A stretch of DNA of 64,000 bases, taken from Io17-Chloro-G2 sp965226825 (lineage in GTDB: Bacteria; Chloroflexota; Dehalococcoidia; Lucifugimonadales; UBA3495). The stretch is taken from assembly GCA_965226825.1 (NCBI GenBank), contig CBDDED010000002.1, positions 496,001-560,000 of the forward strand, given 5' to 3'. Position numbers and translations under genes: made by a program. The notes beneath the pieces are model-generated. The model was not told the origin of the DNA, did not search any database, and saw only the letters and a program-made list of their open reading frames with translations. Of this stretch, positions 16,202 through 24,328 are shown piece after piece (the stretch's first letter is position 1; the number at the start of each line of letters is the position of its first letter).

Positions 16202-17173
16202 TCAAGGCCGGCCCACGGGCCCGGCGGGCCCCGCTCCCTCACCCACCGCTTTATTCCAACCTTCTTCCTTTTCGTACCACATCACCATAACGACGCCCGC
16301 CGTTAAGATGCTCATCATGTCTCCCACGACCCAAAGGGTCAGGCCACCCAGTTGCTGGTCGGTTATCAGGGACAGTCCAAACGGTTGCTTCACCAGGGTA
16401 TAGCCCGAGTAGATCACCTTGCTCTGGAATGTAATCACGGCTCCGAGGAGGGTGTTGGGGATCACTATCAGGCCCAGACACAGGATGCGGAGACCGTAGT
16501 GGAGCCGGGAACGGTGCGGCTTAGGGTCGATGACCAGCCACCAGAACAGGAAACCCGACGCGATCATGGTGAAATGCATGAGCTCGTGGACCCAGTCGTT
16601 GGCCAACGCCAGGTTGTGAGGCCCTGGGATTTGCCACAGGTACAACACGGCCAGGAACAGAACGGTGGTCAGCACGGGGTTGGTTACCTTGTCGTATGCC
16701 AGTCGGGCCAACCGATTGCTCACCACCGGTCTCACTATCCCCTGCAATGCCCGGGGGGGAAGGCCCCGCAGCATGGGGGTCATGGGCGCCCCCAGCAGCA
16801 CCAAAAACGGGCCCACCATTCTGAGGATAATGTGCTGAACCTGGTGGAAGGAAAACAGATGCTCCGCCAGGGGTTCAATCGGGGATTGGAAGGCCAGGAA
16901 AAGAAAGAACAACCCGGTGAAGAATGAGGCCCTCTGCCACCGGTTCACCGGATGCGTGGGGCGGTCCCAGCGGGACAGACCAGTCAGGTAGAGGTAGGCC
17001 GCCAGGAACAGAAACATGGTGGGAATGGGGTTAGAGTTCCACACGGTGAGCGGGTTTTGCCCGGCGTCGATGCCCCCGTGGGCCAACGCCGGCTGGGTCA
17101 AAAACCCGAAGGGCGACATCGCCCAGACCAAAACCGCCGCCCCCACCGCCAACCGGATAACAACCCTCCGCAT
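16202..17173 (-). CDS. Cytochrome c oxidase assembly protein, CtaG (caa3 type)-like
   Basis: A 323-residue polytopic membrane protein of the Caa3_CtaG family, which helps copper loading or assembly of caa3-type oxidases. After a signal-like first helix ending in AHG it has about seven helices. Family-typical His-rich positions include FHQVQHIILRMVGPFLVLLGAP, the DWVHELMHFTMIASGFLFWW segment and DPKPHR. ATG 17173 (MRRVVIRLAV) was chosen because it opens the first hydrophobic segment; the frame is open further upstream but that would overlap the neighbour's end. The gene lies 50 bp downstream of a FixH-like secreted protein, which strengthens the oxidase or copper link. Confidence 0.82.
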   Translation of the reverse strand: MRRVVIRLAVGAAVLVWAMSPFGFLTQPALAHGGIDAGQNPLTVWNSNPIPTMFLFLAAYLYLTGLSRWDRPTHPVNRWQRASFFTGLFFLFLAFQSPIEPLAEHLFSFHQVQHIILRMVGPFLVLLGAPMTPMLRGLPPRALQGIVRPVVSNRLARLAYDKVTNPVLTTVLFLAVLYLWQIPGPHNLALANDWVHELMHFTMIASGFLFWWLVIDPKPHRSRLHYGLRILCLGLIVIPNTLLGAVITFQSKVIYSGYTLVKQPFGLSLITDQQLGGLTLWVVGDMMSILTAGVVMVMWYEKEEGWNKAVGEGAGPAGPVGRP

Positions 17174-17223
17174 GGCAATGGAACGCCCGCCTGTCGGATT
17201 CCCGCCTGTCCAGTGAAAGTGTT

Positions 17224-17865
17224 TCACTCCGGGCCGGCGTCTGCGCCCGGGCGGGGGCCCGGTGGTGAGTCGTCCGTGACCGGCGCAGGTCCCGTGGCCG
17301 CGGCCCCCAGCGCCGCCCGTCGTTTCTGGTTTCGGTGAGCCGACCATGTCAGGTAGCCGCCGCCCGCCATCAAAGCGGCGAAGATACCGAAGAAAACGTA
17401 GCTGCCGGAAGCATAGGTCCGGGCGTGAGGGACCCCCAGGGACCCAACCGAGACGGCCCCGATTCCGAGAGGTCCGCTGATTTCGATAAACGCGTCCCAA
17501 ACGCCCGGTGTTTCAAGGAGAATCTGGGCGCTGAATGTCTCCGGGTCAGCGGGCGAGTTGAACGCCGAAGACCAACCCTCGGTCCCCTCCGACTGGTGCC
17601 TGGTCCGGATGACCACGGTGGCGTCGCCCGCAGGTTCTCCGCTGGCGGCATCGTGGACTGTGATAGTGAAAATCACCCGTCCCACGGAAAGGCTGGACTT
17701 CTCGGTCAATACCCCAATCTTGTAGGGCCCGGCAAGATAGTTGACGATGATCGGACGCTCGCTCTGGGCCGCCGCCGTTCCAGGGGCTAGAAAAGCCCCC
17801 ATAACGGCAAGGACCAACGCCAGGGCCATGATTCGCAATGCTGTAGTTTCCGAAGGTTTAGGCAT
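17224..17865 (-). CDS. Secreted, membrane-anchored FixH-like protein
   Basis: A 213-residue protein with an N-terminal signal sequence (ALRIMALALVLAVMGAFLAPG, cleavage near AAAQS), an extracytoplasmic beta-rich domain (residues 35-145) that starts NYLAGPYKIGVLTEKSSL and contains VGRVIFTITVHDAASGEP, one C-terminal helix (YVFFGIFAALMAGGGYLTW) and a short Pro/Ala-rich cytoplasmic tail. The layout and the domain resemble FixH/YtkA-like proteins that accompany cytochrome oxidase or copper genes. No copper-binding Met/His cluster is obvious. It is upstream of, and likely cotranscribed with, the ctaG-like gene. Confidence 0.6.
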   Translation of the reverse strand: MPKPSETTALRIMALALVLAVMGAFLAPGTAAAQSERPIIVNYLAGPYKIGVLTEKSSLSVGRVIFTITVHDAASGEPAGDATVVIRTRHQSEGTEGWSSAFNSPADPETFSAQILLETPGVWDAFIEISGPLGIGAVSVGSLGVPHARTYASGSYVFFGIFAALMAGGGYLTWSAHRNQKRRAALGAAATGPAPVTDDSPPGPRPGADAGPE

Positions 17866-17977
17866 TGTTAATTGAGGTCAAATAGGCCTGTTCGGCGCGG
17901 TGGTGTTCGGATTCGTCGCCGGGTCGACCGCGCCGAAACTGCAATTCAGGGAGATTCAACTAGGGTTGGCCCGCCTT

Positions 17978-18637
17978 CTAAGGTTGAAAGGTCTTCTTCC
18001 AGATTCCCGGCGACCCTGGGGCATGGGTCATCAGGGACCGCATGCGCTCGTTGTCCAGGTTGATGTCCCGCTGTTTGAGCCACTCGGCTGTCCCCGATAC
18101 GCCTTCGTGTTCGAATTCGTAGACAACGCCATAATTGGGTTCCCCGCGGGTTGCCCTCCACCGCCTGCCGCGAATGCAGCCGGGCACCTTTTCGTAGTTG
18201 GGAACGTAGACCCCGCTGTACCAGCGGTTCCATTCCTCCTCATTCTCAGGAGAAATGCCCATTCGGCCTATCTGCAACGCCTCGGCCATGCCGCTCTGGG
18301 CGATTTCCGGAGTCAGGCTGGCCGGATATACCATGTCATACACGTTGTTGATCAGGGTGGTGGCGATTGCCCGTGGGCCCACACGCTGGGCCCATTCCGT
18401 GGTGGGACGGTTCTTGAAAGCATCGGAGTCCATCACGGCAGAACTTTCCAATTCGTAACAGGCCAGGTGTTTCGGCCCGCTGCTTACCGCCTCATATCGC
18501 GCTGCGCTCAACACGCCGGGGACTGCCAGCAACTCGGGCAGATGCTCCTCGTTATACCAATGGTTAAACTCGTGCTCCTGGTCCGCCGGCACGTCCACCC
18601 AGACCATCAGGAGCCCGGTGCCTTTTTTATCCGCCAT
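17978..18637 (-). CDS. Two-domain EthD/dimeric alpha-beta-barrel protein
   Basis: A 219-residue soluble protein made of two similar halves. The first has LLMVWVDVPADQEHEFNHWY then EEHLPELLAVPGVLSAARYE; the second has ENEEEWNRWYSGVYVPNYEKVPGC and RRWRATRGEPN. The NxWYxxxHxPxxxxxPG pattern is that of the EthD/DUF4286-like ferredoxin-fold proteins found around degradation of aromatic or ether compounds. Two fused halves would form the usual dimeric barrel within one chain. The second half has replaced the conserved H with V (SGVYVPN), so only the first may be catalytic. Substrate is unknown. Confidence 0.6.
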   Translation of the reverse strand: MADKKGTGLLMVWVDVPADQEHEFNHWYNEEHLPELLAVPGVLSAARYEAVSSGPKHLACYELESSAVMDSDAFKNRPTTEWAQRVGPRAIATTLINNVYDMVYPASLTPEIAQSGMAEALQIGRMGISPENEEEWNRWYSGVYVPNYEKVPGCIRGRRWRATRGEPNYGVVYEFEHEGVSGTAEWLKQRDINLDNERMRSLMTHAPGSPGIWKKTFQP

Positions 18638-18755
18638 GTTTCCTCCAAGTAGTCATGCAATACGTCAATAGCACACGCCGCAGCTACATTGTAACCGCTG
18701 CCGCCCAACCCTGACACCTGCGGCGGCCGGGGCATCGCCGGAGCGATAGGATTCC

Positions 18756-18786
18756 TTGCCCCGATGGGATCAAGATGCCATATAAT
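18756..18786 (+). promoter_or_regulatory. Candidate sigma-70-like promoter for the Uma2 gene
   Basis: TTGCCC (18756-18761) and a consensus TATAAT (18781-18786) are separated by 19 bp, 44 bp upstream of the chosen ATG 18830. The -10 match is perfect but the spacing is long, so this is a moderate prediction. Confidence 0.4.
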
Positions 18787-18829
18787 AGCCCGGAATCCCA
18801 TCCGTCTCCCAATCCCGACGAGGACTGCG

Positions 18830-19582
18830 ATGACTAGCAAGCTGACGCGCCAGGACCAGGCTGCACCACGGGACGAAATGTTCCCGGAGTTTCCACCCAG
18901 GGGTGACATGCAGAATTTTCTCTACCTGAACCGCCCCGGACTTCCCGGCGCCCTGGAACGCCACTTTAGCATTTCCAACTCCACCGTCATCTTGTGCGAA
19001 GCTCCTCTCAGATGGATCCCCGGCCAGCAACGGGGACATCGCATCCCGGACCTAATGGTGGCCTTCGACGTAGACCGGGACCGTGCGGTACGGCAAATGG
19101 GTTTCTCCATCAGGGAACAGGGCAAACCCCCGGACTTCGTGCTGGAAGTCGCTTCGGTGAATACCGGTTTTCAAGACTACACCGGAAAGAGGACGGACTA
19201 CGCCGCATTCGGAGTACCGGAATACTGGCGGTTCGATCCATCCGGCGGGCGGTACCACGATGCGCATCTGGCCGGGGACAGGCTGGTGGACGGCGCGTAC
19301 CAACCCATAGAAATCGTGCAACTGGACGAAACCCACTACTATGGCCGCAGCAACGTGTTGGGACTGGACCTCTGTTGGGAGGAGGGCCTGCTCCGCTTGT
19401 GGGACCCGGCAAAAGAACGATACTTGAGCACGTTTGACGAGGAAGTAGATGGGCGCATAGCCGCCGAAAGCGAGCGGGACGCCGCCCTAGGCGAGATGGA
19501 CGACGAACGCCGGGCCCGCATCGCCGCCGAAAATCGCGTCCGCGAACTCGAAGCGGAGTTGGAATGCCGCCAACAACCCTGA
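18830..19582 (+). CDS. Uma2 family PD-(D/E)XK endonuclease-like protein
   Basis: A 250-residue protein of the Uma2 (DUF820) family, a nuclease-like fold common in Cyanobacteria and Chloroflexota and often present in many copies. The core shows RIPDLMVAFDVD, then PPDFVLEVASVNT and DYTGKRTDYAAFGVPEYWRFDP, which give the expected D...ExA...K/Y arrangement. The C-terminal 60 residues are charged and likely a coiled coil (EERLLAxx-type repeats, AAESERDAALGEMDDERRAR). ATG 18830 has CGAGGA upstream and follows the TATAAT box; an upstream ATG (18764) would put the promoter inside the gene. Cellular role is not established for the family. Confidence 0.75.
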   Translation: MTSKLTRQDQAAPRDEMFPEFPPRGDMQNFLYLNRPGLPGALERHFSISNSTVILCEAPLRWIPGQQRGHRIPDLMVAFDVDRDRAVRQMGFSIREQGKPPDFVLEVASVNTGFQDYTGKRTDYAAFGVPEYWRFDPSGGRYHDAHLAGDRLVDGAYQPIEIVQLDETHYYGRSNVLGLDLCWEEGLLRLWDPAKERYLSTFDEEVDGRIAAESERDAALGEMDDERRARIAAENRVRELEAELECRQQP

Positions 19583-19801
19583 TGCCCCACAAACCGCCCC
19601 TAGCCGTTCTGCACAGTGTGGCACACGGTTCTCACAGCCGGAACACCATAATGAAGCGCCGCCAGGACAGCCTACGAACTACAGCGCACGCATAGCGGCT
19701 CTGCCAGTTCATTGCCTTGGCGCATCCACCGGACGGGCTTTATGATAAGATTCAAGGCGAAACTCAACCCAGGATGAATTAATTTCCGAAGGGAGTAGGC
19801 T

Positions 19802-22066
19802 ATGGCTTCAAACATCGTCCTGTCCAATACAGATTATAAGGTCGTCGGTACCCGTCCTATCAGGCATGACGGAACCGACAAGGTAACCGGCCGCGCCAAG
19901 TACGGCGGGGATTTTCTGAGCGCCGACCTGCTCTTTGGTAAGGTTTTGCGCAGCCCCCACGCCCATGCTCGCATCAAGTCCGTCGACATAAGCAAGGCGC
20001 TGGCGCATCCGGGAGTGCTGGCGGTGATCACCGGGGAGGATATGCCGGTGGCCGGCAAGCAGGATCCGGACCAGGGATCAAGGTTCTCCAGCGACCGGTT
20101 GTTGGCCCGGCACAAGGTCCTGTTCACCGGTCATGCGGTGGCAGCTGTGGCGGCCAGGGACGCGCACACCGCTGAGATTGCGATCGGGCTGATCGACGTT
20201 GACTATGAAGTGTTGCCGCCGGTTATGAGCGTCAAGGACGCCATGAAGGGGGATGCGGTCCTTCTCCATGACGACGTTATGACGACCGAGTTGGGGGAGA
20301 AAACCGACAAACCAAGCAACATCGCCACCCACTTCCGCTTCGAAATGGGCGACGTTGAAAAAGGCTTCGCCGATGCGGACGTAATCGTCGAGCACGAATA
20401 TGACACTGCCACGGTCCACCAGGGATACATCGAACCCCAAACCGCCGCCGCTTTGTGGAACGCTGACGGCCATCTGACCGTGTGGACCAGCACCCAAGGA
20501 GCATTCAACGCCCGGGAAGAACTCGCCGGCGTGCTGGACGTCCCGGTTTCCCAGATTAAGGTGGTGCCCATGGAAATCGGCGGCGGTTTCGGGGGGAAGA
20601 TTCCGGTATACCTGGAGCCTTTGGCTGCCCTCTTGTCCAAGAAGACCGGCCAGCCGGTGAAAATGCAAATGTCCCGATCGGAGGTCTTTGAATGCACCGG
20701 GCCCACGTCGGGGACCTACATCAAAGTAAAGATGGGAGCAACCAGGGAAGGCAAGATCACGGCAGCCGATGCCTACCTGGCCTACGAGTCGGGCGCATAC
20801 CCGGGATCTATGGTGTCTGCCGGCGGCCAGTGCATCTTCGCCCCCTATGAGATCGAGAATATGCGTGTGGACGGCTACGACGTGATGGTCAACAAGACCA
20901 AGGTGGCCGCCTACCGGGCGCCCGCGGCGCCCAACGCCGCCTTTGCCGGGGAGACCGTGGTGGACGAGATTTGCGAAAAACTCGGCATGGACCCCCTCGA
21001 GTTCCGATTGCTCAACGGCTCCAAAGAGGGGACCCGCCGGGTCGATGGCCCCGCGTTCCCAGTCATCGGAAACCTGGAAACACTGGAGGCGGCCAAGGAT
21101 ACCGAACAGTACAAGAAACCATTGACGGGCGCCAACCGGGGCCGGGGTGTGGCCTCGGGATTCTGGTTCAACATCGGCCTACCGTCCAGTTGCGCCATCA
21201 GTGTCAACGCCGATGGCACGATCAATCTGGTGGAAGGCTCTACCGACATTGGCGGCACCCGGGCGTCCATTGCCATGCAGGCAGCAGAGGTGCTGGGTAT
21301 TCCGGCGGAAGACGTTCACCCCAGCGTCGGCGACACCGAATCGGTGGGATACACTTTCCTGACCGGCGGCAGCCGGACGACCTTCGCCACCGGTTGGGCC
21401 GCCCACGAATGCGCCCAGGACATCAAGGCCAAAATGATCCAAAGGGCTTCGACCACTTGGGAGGTCGAACCCGACAACATCGAGTTGGTCAACGGGGTCT
21501 TCCAGCACAAATCTGACCCCGATCTGAAGCTGACTTTCAAAGAAGTGGCCGGCCGGCTAATGGCCACCGGCGGTCCCATTTCCAGCCAGGTCAGCGTTAA
21601 CCCAAGCGGCGCCGGCGGCGCCTTCAGCACACACATTGTGGACGTGGAAGTGGACCCGGACACCGGGAAGGTGGACATCCTGGACTACACCGCGGTCCAG
21701 GACGCCGGGAAAGCCATCCATCCCAGCTACGTCGAGGGGCAGATGCAGGGCGGCGTGGTCCAGGGCATAGGCTGGGCCCTCAACGAAGAGTATGTGTTCA
21801 ACAAGGATGGGCGCATGGAGAACTCCAGCTTCCTGGACTATCGAATGCCCACCAGCCTTGACCTGCCCATGATCAACACCGTAATTGTGGAAGTAGCCAA
21901 TCCGGGCCATCCCTTTGGCGTCCGCGGGGTTGGTGAAGTGCCCATCGTTCCCCCCATGGCGGCAATCGCCAACGCAATCGCCCAGGCCACGGGCGTCCGG
22001 CTCTGCAAGTTGCCCATGTCGCCCGGAAACGTTCTGGAAGCGCTATGGGAGAAGAACGGCGGCTAA
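19802..22066 (+). CDS. Xanthine dehydrogenase-family molybdopterin-binding (large) subunit
   Basis: A 754-residue molybdenum hydroxylase large subunit (CoxL/XdhA/aldehyde oxidase superfamily). N-terminal ald_Xan_dh domain with VGTRPIRHDGTDKVTGRAKYGGD; molybdopterin-binding region with EIGGGFGGKIPVYLEPLAALLS and the substrate-loop AYRAPAAPNAAFAGE (Tyr371 onward); catalytic Glu712 in RGVGEVPIVPPMAAI. The loop is neither the AYxCSFR of true CO dehydrogenase nor the AYRGAGR of the form II group, so a carbon monoxide role is unlikely and an aldehyde or heterocycle is more probable. GAAGGGAG precedes ATG 19802. The FAD and iron-sulfur subunits normally encoded alongside are absent here, so partners must be elsewhere. 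Confidence 0.88.
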   Translation: MASNIVLSNTDYKVVGTRPIRHDGTDKVTGRAKYGGDFLSADLLFGKVLRSPHAHARIKSVDISKALAHPGVLAVITGEDMPVAGKQDPDQGSRFSSDRLLARHKVLFTGHAVAAVAARDAHTAEIAIGLIDVDYEVLPPVMSVKDAMKGDAVLLHDDVMTTELGEKTDKPSNIATHFRFEMGDVEKGFADADVIVEHEYDTATVHQGYIEPQTAAALWNADGHLTVWTSTQGAFNAREELAGVLDVPVSQIKVVPMEIGGGFGGKIPVYLEPLAALLSKKTGQPVKMQMSRSEVFECTGPTSGTYIKVKMGATREGKITAADAYLAYESGAYPGSMVSAGGQCIFAPYEIENMRVDGYDVMVNKTKVAAYRAPAAPNAAFAGETVVDEICEKLGMDPLEFRLLNGSKEGTRRVDGPAFPVIGNLETLEAAKDTEQYKKPLTGANRGRGVASGFWFNIGLPSSCAISVNADGTINLVEGSTDIGGTRASIAMQAAEVLGIPAEDVHPSVGDTESVGYTFLTGGSRTTFATGWAAHECAQDIKAKMIQRASTTWEVEPDNIELVNGVFQHKSDPDLKLTFKEVAGRLMATGGPISSQVSVNPSGAGGAFSTHIVDVEVDPDTGKVDILDYTAVQDAGKAIHPSYVEGQMQGGVVQGIGWALNEEYVFNKDGRMENSSFLDYRMPTSLDLPMINTVIVEVANPGHPFGVRGVGEVPIVPPMAAIANAIAQATGVRLCKLPMSPGNVLEALWEKNGG

Positions 22067-22154
22067 GGCAGGCCGTTCCCGCCCGGCATCCCGGTAAACT
22101 GAAGCCTCCGCCATTGGGGTAGCTCCCGGTGAATGGGAGGTCCGGTTAAAATCG

Positions 22155-22191
22155 AAGGGCCCTCGGGGTTGGCAATTCCCCGGGGCCCTTT
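22155..22191 (+). terminator. Hairpin terminator after the molybdenum hydroxylase gene
   Basis: AAGGGCCC-T-CGGGG pairs with CCCCG-G-GGCCCTTT across a 9-nt loop, with a short T run at the end. It separates the large-subunit gene from the carboxymuconolactone decarboxylase-like gene, so the latter probably has its own promoter. Confidence 0.65.
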
Positions 22192-22235
22192 CAGGTTCTG
22201 ACGCAACCAATAATTTTCAAGAGAGGTGGCTCGCC

Positions 22236-22790
22236 ATGTCCAGAGTGCCATTCATGACCCGGGACACCATGACCCCGGAGGGGCAGGAAATCTGGGATGA
22301 GATTGAAACCAGCCGCGGCGGCGTGGCCCGCAACTACGCGGCCCTGCTGAACAACCCCAAGGCTGCATCCAGCCTGGCTGCCCTGGGCGGCTACGCCCGG
22401 TTTGAAACGCCCCTCGATCCTCGGATCAAGACGCTGGCTGTTCTGGCGGCGGCGCGGGAAGCCGGCGGCCATTACGTTTGGACCGTGAACCAGCGGGGGG
22501 CCAAAGAGGTTGGCCTATCCGACGAGACGATCGCGGCGATTCACGAGTTCCGGGCGCCGGTGGGCCTGGCCGATGACGACGCCCCGGTGGTCCAGTTCGT
22601 GATCGAAATCCTCCGCCACCACCGGGTCTCCGACGCCACCTACCAGGCGTTGAAGGCCCAGATCGGCGACGACGGCATCGTGGACGTGCTGGTGGTGTCG
22701 GGTTATTACCACACCCTGGCCCATGCCCTTCAAGCCCTGGAAGCAGACCTCCCCGAGGGCACTACTTCCGCACTTACCTACCGGGCCTAG
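22236..22790 (+). CDS. Carboxymuconolactone decarboxylase-family protein
   Basis: A 184-residue all-helical protein of the CMD/AhpD superfamily. Family-like segments are RNYAALLNNPKAASSLAALGGYARFE, LDPRIKTLAVLAAAREAGGHYVWTVNQRGAKEVGLS and VDVLVVSGYYHTLAHAL. The CxxC pair of true alkylhydroperoxidases is missing (EAGGHYVW in its place), so a decarboxylase or unrelated activity is more likely than peroxidase. It begins after AAGAGAGGTGG at ATG 22236. The preceding gene encodes a molybdenum hydroxylase; both could take part in breakdown of a ring or lactone compound, but a terminator lies between them. Confidence 0.78.
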   Translation: MSRVPFMTRDTMTPEGQEIWDEIETSRGGVARNYAALLNNPKAASSLAALGGYARFETPLDPRIKTLAVLAAAREAGGHYVWTVNQRGAKEVGLSDETIAAIHEFRAPVGLADDDAPVVQFVIEILRHHRVSDATYQALKAQIGDDGIVDVLVVSGYYHTLAHALQALEADLPEGTTSALTYRA

Positions 22791-23001
22791 CCCGGCCTGC
22801 CCGGGACCAATGACGCTGCCAGCAACCCGGCAGGGTTTCGGCAAACGCCGGAGAAAAAAGGAGCGGCCGGTCCGCCTAGGGCGAAACAGCCGCTGAAGGA
22901 GCGGCTAAAACCGGTCGCTGGCTTCCAATTCTATCTTCTACAATCCAACCCGGTCAACGCCAGCCGGCCCTGGGTCTAGGGTCTTTCAATTATCATCGAA
23001 T

Positions 23002-23038
23002 CCCCGTAGCTCTTGCCGCAGCGGGAATCTGGAGCCCA
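23002..23038. repeat. Partial arm of the MITE-like repeat
   Basis: CCCCGTAGCTCTTGCCGCAG then CGGGAATCTGGAGCCC is a diverged left arm just upstream of full copy D. Confidence 0.55.
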
Positions 23039-23051
23039 TTTTGACTCCTAC

Positions 23052-23229
23052 TCCCGTCATTCTCGCCGCAGCGGGAATCCAGAGCCCTTTTCCCATGCAA
23101 CCTGATGCGTGTCTGCAGGAATGTTCCAAGTGGGACGTCGACCTGTCCATCCGGCGCGTCTTAGTTGGCACAACAGTCTTGGCACATAATCAGGGTTCTG
23201 GATTCCCGCTGCGGCGAGAATGACGGGGG
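23052..23229. repeat. MITE-like repeat, copy D
   Basis: 178 bp with inverted arms as in copy C. The inner part, running from CCTTTTCCCATGCAACCTGA through GTTCCAAGTGGGACGTCGAC to GGCACATAATCAGGG, is about 90% identical to the reverse complement of copy E at 38396-38565. Two copies in opposite orientation with conserved interiors mark this as a dispersed element, not chance palindromes. Confidence 0.88.
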
Positions 23230-23291
23230 ACAATCGAAAGACCTCAGCCCTGGGTCCCGTAACTCTCTCCTCCGACTTCCGAATTCAAGGG

Positions 23292-23346
23292 TTGACATTC
23301 AAATGGTCGTAACCGTATATTTAACCACATGGTTAAGTATTCGGTT
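23292..23346 (+). promoter_or_regulatory. Promoter and overlapping palindromic operator of the ArsR gene
   Basis: A consensus TTGACA (23292-23297) is followed after 18 bp by TATATT (23316-23321). A 36-bp imperfect palindrome, with inner arms TTAACCA-CA-TGGTTAA and outer arms AACCGTATA / TATTCGGTT, spans 23311-23346 and so covers both the -10 box and the ATG at 23329. Expected transcription start is 6-8 nt after the -10, at or next to the ATG, which implies a leaderless mRNA. ArsR repressors bind such palindromes, so autorepression is likely. Confidence 0.7.
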
Positions 23347-23757
23347 GAAACCTCGCTAGACAGCACTTTCGCCGCCTTGGCCGACCCGACACGGCGCGCC
23401 ATCCTGACGCGTCTTTCCGCCGGTAGCATGCCCGTCACCACGCTTGCCGAACCGTTCGACGTTTCTCTGCCGGCCATCTCCAAGCAGCTACGAGTATTGC
23501 AACGGGCAGGACTCGTTGCCCAAGAAAAAGACGGCAGGATCCGCCGGTGCCGGCTGCAAGCGGGCCCCATGAAGCAGGCGGTCGACTGGATTGAACGATA
23601 TCGCCGGTTTTGGGACCAACAGCTGGAGTCGCTGGCCAGTTACCTGGAGGACGGGGCAGAGGTAGAGGAGGGGACAAATCAATCAAACAGCAATCAGGCA
23701 GACGGCCAGGTAGACGACAATGAAGCCAATCCAGAAATGGAGGAGGAAACATCATGA
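23329..23757 (+). CDS. ArsR-family transcriptional regulator
   Basis: A 142-residue winged-helix repressor. Residues 10-85 carry the ArsR fold: TFAALADPTRRAILTRLSAG, LAEPFDVSLPAISKQLRVLQRAGLV (recognition helix) and EKDGRIRRCRLQ. There is no CxC metal site, as in the ArsR subgroup paired with SRPBCC proteins. The tail (residues 108-142) is acidic and Asn/Gln/Glu-rich. ATG 23329 gives the usual family start although it has no Shine-Dalgarno, fitting a leaderless transcript from the promoter just upstream. Its stop overlaps the start of the SRPBCC gene (ATGA), so the two are translationally coupled. Confidence 0.88.
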   Translation: MVKYSVETSLDSTFAALADPTRRAILTRLSAGSMPVTTLAEPFDVSLPAISKQLRVLQRAGLVAQEKDGRIRRCRLQAGPMKQAVDWIERYRRFWDQQLESLASYLEDGAEVEEGTNQSNSNQADGQVDDNEANPEMEEETS

Positions 23758-24230
23758 CCCAACATACGCCTGCCGCCACTTTCAGTTTAACCGTCAACCG
23801 GACTATTAATGCCCCCAGGGAAAAGGTGTTTGAAGCGTGGACCGATCTGGTGTGCCTGCGTCGCTGGTGGGGCGTTGCCGAGGGATGGACCGCGGTCATA
23901 GCAGAAGTAGACCTGCGGGTGGGGGGAGCCTACCGGTTCGGCATGCTGGAGTCGGGCAAAGACCACCCCTACGTGGCCGCCGGCGTCTACCGCGAGATTC
24001 TGCCTCCCGAGAAGCTGGTGTTTACGTTTGCCTGGGAGAGGACTCCCCACGACACGCCCGACTGGATACCCTCGGAGACGCTGGTCAGCCTCGAATTCCT
24101 GGATCGGGGAGGATCCACCGAGCTAGTGCTAACCCATGACCAATTCCCGGACGAGAATATGAAGAACGAGCACAACGAAGGTTGGAACGGAGTGTTGGCC
24201 AGCCTGGACCGTTACTGCATCAGCGTATGA
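23754..24230 (+). CDS. SRPBCC/AHSA1-domain protein
   Basis: A 158-residue protein of the AHSA1 branch of the START-like SRPBCC fold, which encloses a hydrophobic cavity. Typical features: LTVNRTINAPREKVFEAWTD, LRRWWG, DLRVGGAYRF, GVYREILPPEKLVFTF and LTHDQFPDENMKNEHNEGW at the end. The gene overlaps the ArsR stop by 4 nt, the standard arrangement in which the regulator and the ligand-binding protein form one operon. The ligand is unknown; the family is used in stress or xenobiotic response in many bacteria. Confidence 0.85.
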   Translation: MTQHTPAATFSLTVNRTINAPREKVFEAWTDLVCLRRWWGVAEGWTAVIAEVDLRVGGAYRFGMLESGKDHPYVAAGVYREILPPEKLVFTFAWERTPHDTPDWIPSETLVSLEFLDRGGSTELVLTHDQFPDENMKNEHNEGWNGVLASLDRYCISV

Positions 24231-24328
24231 GCTGCCTTGGTTTATTAGCTCGCGCCGCCTCAACTTAGGCGGAGCCCGCGGCTAGACCCGGCGCCGCGCA
24301 ATTTTGTTTCATAAGGAGAGTTGTAACC

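Larger units (their letters stand above)
22791..23291. other. Intergenic region filled with repeats
   Basis: About 500 bp without a gene. It holds a GC-rich stretch (22830-22920) with several possible short hairpins, one extra arm and one full copy of the MITE-like family, and at its right end the promoter of the ArsR gene. Confidence 0.6.

Noticed and set aside
16202..17500. Longer form of the CtaG-like protein starting at 17500
   Set aside because: The extension overlaps the end of the FixH-like gene in another frame and is Gly/Arg-rich; ATG 17173 opens directly into the first hydrophobic segment.
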